Shown here piece after piece: positions 31,155-31,300 of a DNA stretch of 31,300 bases; positions within the stretch are counted from its first letter, which is position 1; each line of letters begins with the position of its first letter. The DNA comes from CAZUZD01 sp964624465. Lineage in GTDB: Bacteria > Planctomycetota > Planctomycetia > Isosphaerales > Isosphaeraceae. The stretch lies in assembly GCA_964624465.1 (NCBI GenBank), contig CAZUZD010000031.1, positions 1 through 31,300 on the forward strand, in the 5' to 3' direction. The notes under the pieces are model-generated. The model searched no databases. It saw only the letters and a program-made list of their open reading frames with translations, and was not told the DNA's origin. The translations under genes and the position numbers were made by a program.

Positions 31155-31300
31155 ATGAGGTCACCCGCGCCGAAGCCCGATGGGACCGGGACCGCGACCA
31201 CCAGCCGCCGCGACGTGCTCCGGGGCACGCTGGCCGCCGCCGGGGCGCTGGCCGTGCCGACGATCGTGCCGGCCGCCGCGCTGGGCCGTGCGCCCGGGGT
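31155..31300 (+). CDS. Tat-exported protein, probably Gfo/Idh/MocA-family oxidoreductase (3'-partial)
   Basis: Only the first 48 codons are in the window. ATG 31155 is preceded by AGGAG with 7-nt spacing. A polar n-region is followed by the twin-arginine motif SRRDVLRG (residues 17-24), a hydrophobic stretch TLAAAGALAVPTIVPAAALG, and then the window ends. This leader, especially the 'VPTIVPAxALG' end, is characteristic of exported planctomycete dehydrogenases of the Gfo/Idh/MocA family, which act on sugars with a bound nicotinamide cofactor. The enzyme body is not visible, so the family is inferred from the leader alone; the Tat signal itself is seen directly. Confidence 0.75.
   Translation, partial: MRSPAPKPDGTGTATTSRRDVLRGTLAAAGALAVPTIVPAAALGRAPG

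Noticed and set aside
30511..31228. Open frames crossing the N gap in several frames
   Set aside because: They consist of poly-Gly/poly-Pro from homopolymers plus undetermined residues and have no supportable coding content.
1..31300. Search by eye for tRNA genes, CRISPR arrays, IS terminal repeats with transposase, and phage genes
   Set aside because: None was seen; direct repeats found are either coding (domain repeats, paralogues) or the REP-like family.

Overview
This window is very GC-rich, densely coding DNA from a planctomycete, most likely of the Isosphaeraceae/Gemmataceae type. The reasons are the paired ECF sigma factor and TPR-tailed Ser/Thr kinase, four predicted surface proteins that start with a basic N-terminus and an 'LExLExRxLL'-type motif, and a twin-arginine leader ending in 'TIVPAAALG' that is typical of planctomycete Gfo/Idh/MocA oxidoreductases. 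Family placement is an inference from gene style; there is no rRNA in the window. Eleven Ns near the right end show that this is a draft assembly.

Layout. 1-1064: a membrane-anchored protein of unknown function, possibly cut by the window edge. 1065-1550: an intergenic stretch with a composite REP-like hairpin element. 1551-4054 (+): a tetrapyrrole cluster of a CcsA/HemX-type membrane protein, glutamyl-tRNA reductase (hemA) and a small membrane protein, closed by a strong terminator shared with the converging gene. 4160-8072 (-): a large FG-GAP/Ig-like surface protein, preceded by an AraC-family regulator. 8073-8829: a long leader rich in hairpins, feeding a secreted CAP-domain protein (8830-9456). 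9755-13241 (+): an ECF sigma factor and a transmembrane Ser/Thr kinase with TPRs. 13360-15579 (-): two tandem paralogous surface proteins of identical length that share a 204-bp block without a single difference. 15900-18698 (-): a secreted two-domain M16 peptidase. 19272-20291 (+): an acyltransferase-3 membrane protein. 20346-22347 (-): a three-gene GntR/ABC-ATPase/permease operon with ATGA overlaps and a clear operator-promoter. 22651-24603 (+): a beta-helix surface protein resembling dextranase-type enzymes. 24806-26725 (+): a CLC chloride channel/antiporter with CBS domains. 26873-30514 (+): a hybrid histidine kinase with about five PAS domains. 30515-31154: non-coding DNA with G/C homopolymers and the assembly gap. 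31155-31300: the first codons of a Tat-exported protein.

How the genes relate. The cell-surface theme dominates: four LEPR-XLL-like proteins, a CAP protein and a processing-type protease. Regulation is carried by one AraC, one GntR (very likely autoregulatory), one ECF/kinase pair and one hybrid histidine kinase. Only three units look like true operons: ccsA/hemX-hemA(-small membrane protein), sigma-kinase, and gntR-ATPase-permease. No CRISPR array, phage, IS element, tRNA or rRNA was seen. The most unusual items are the dispersed REP-like element (three loci), the gene-conversion-like identity between the tandem paralogues together with their shared leader hairpin, and the absence of a classical signal peptide on the LEPR-XLL-like proteins.
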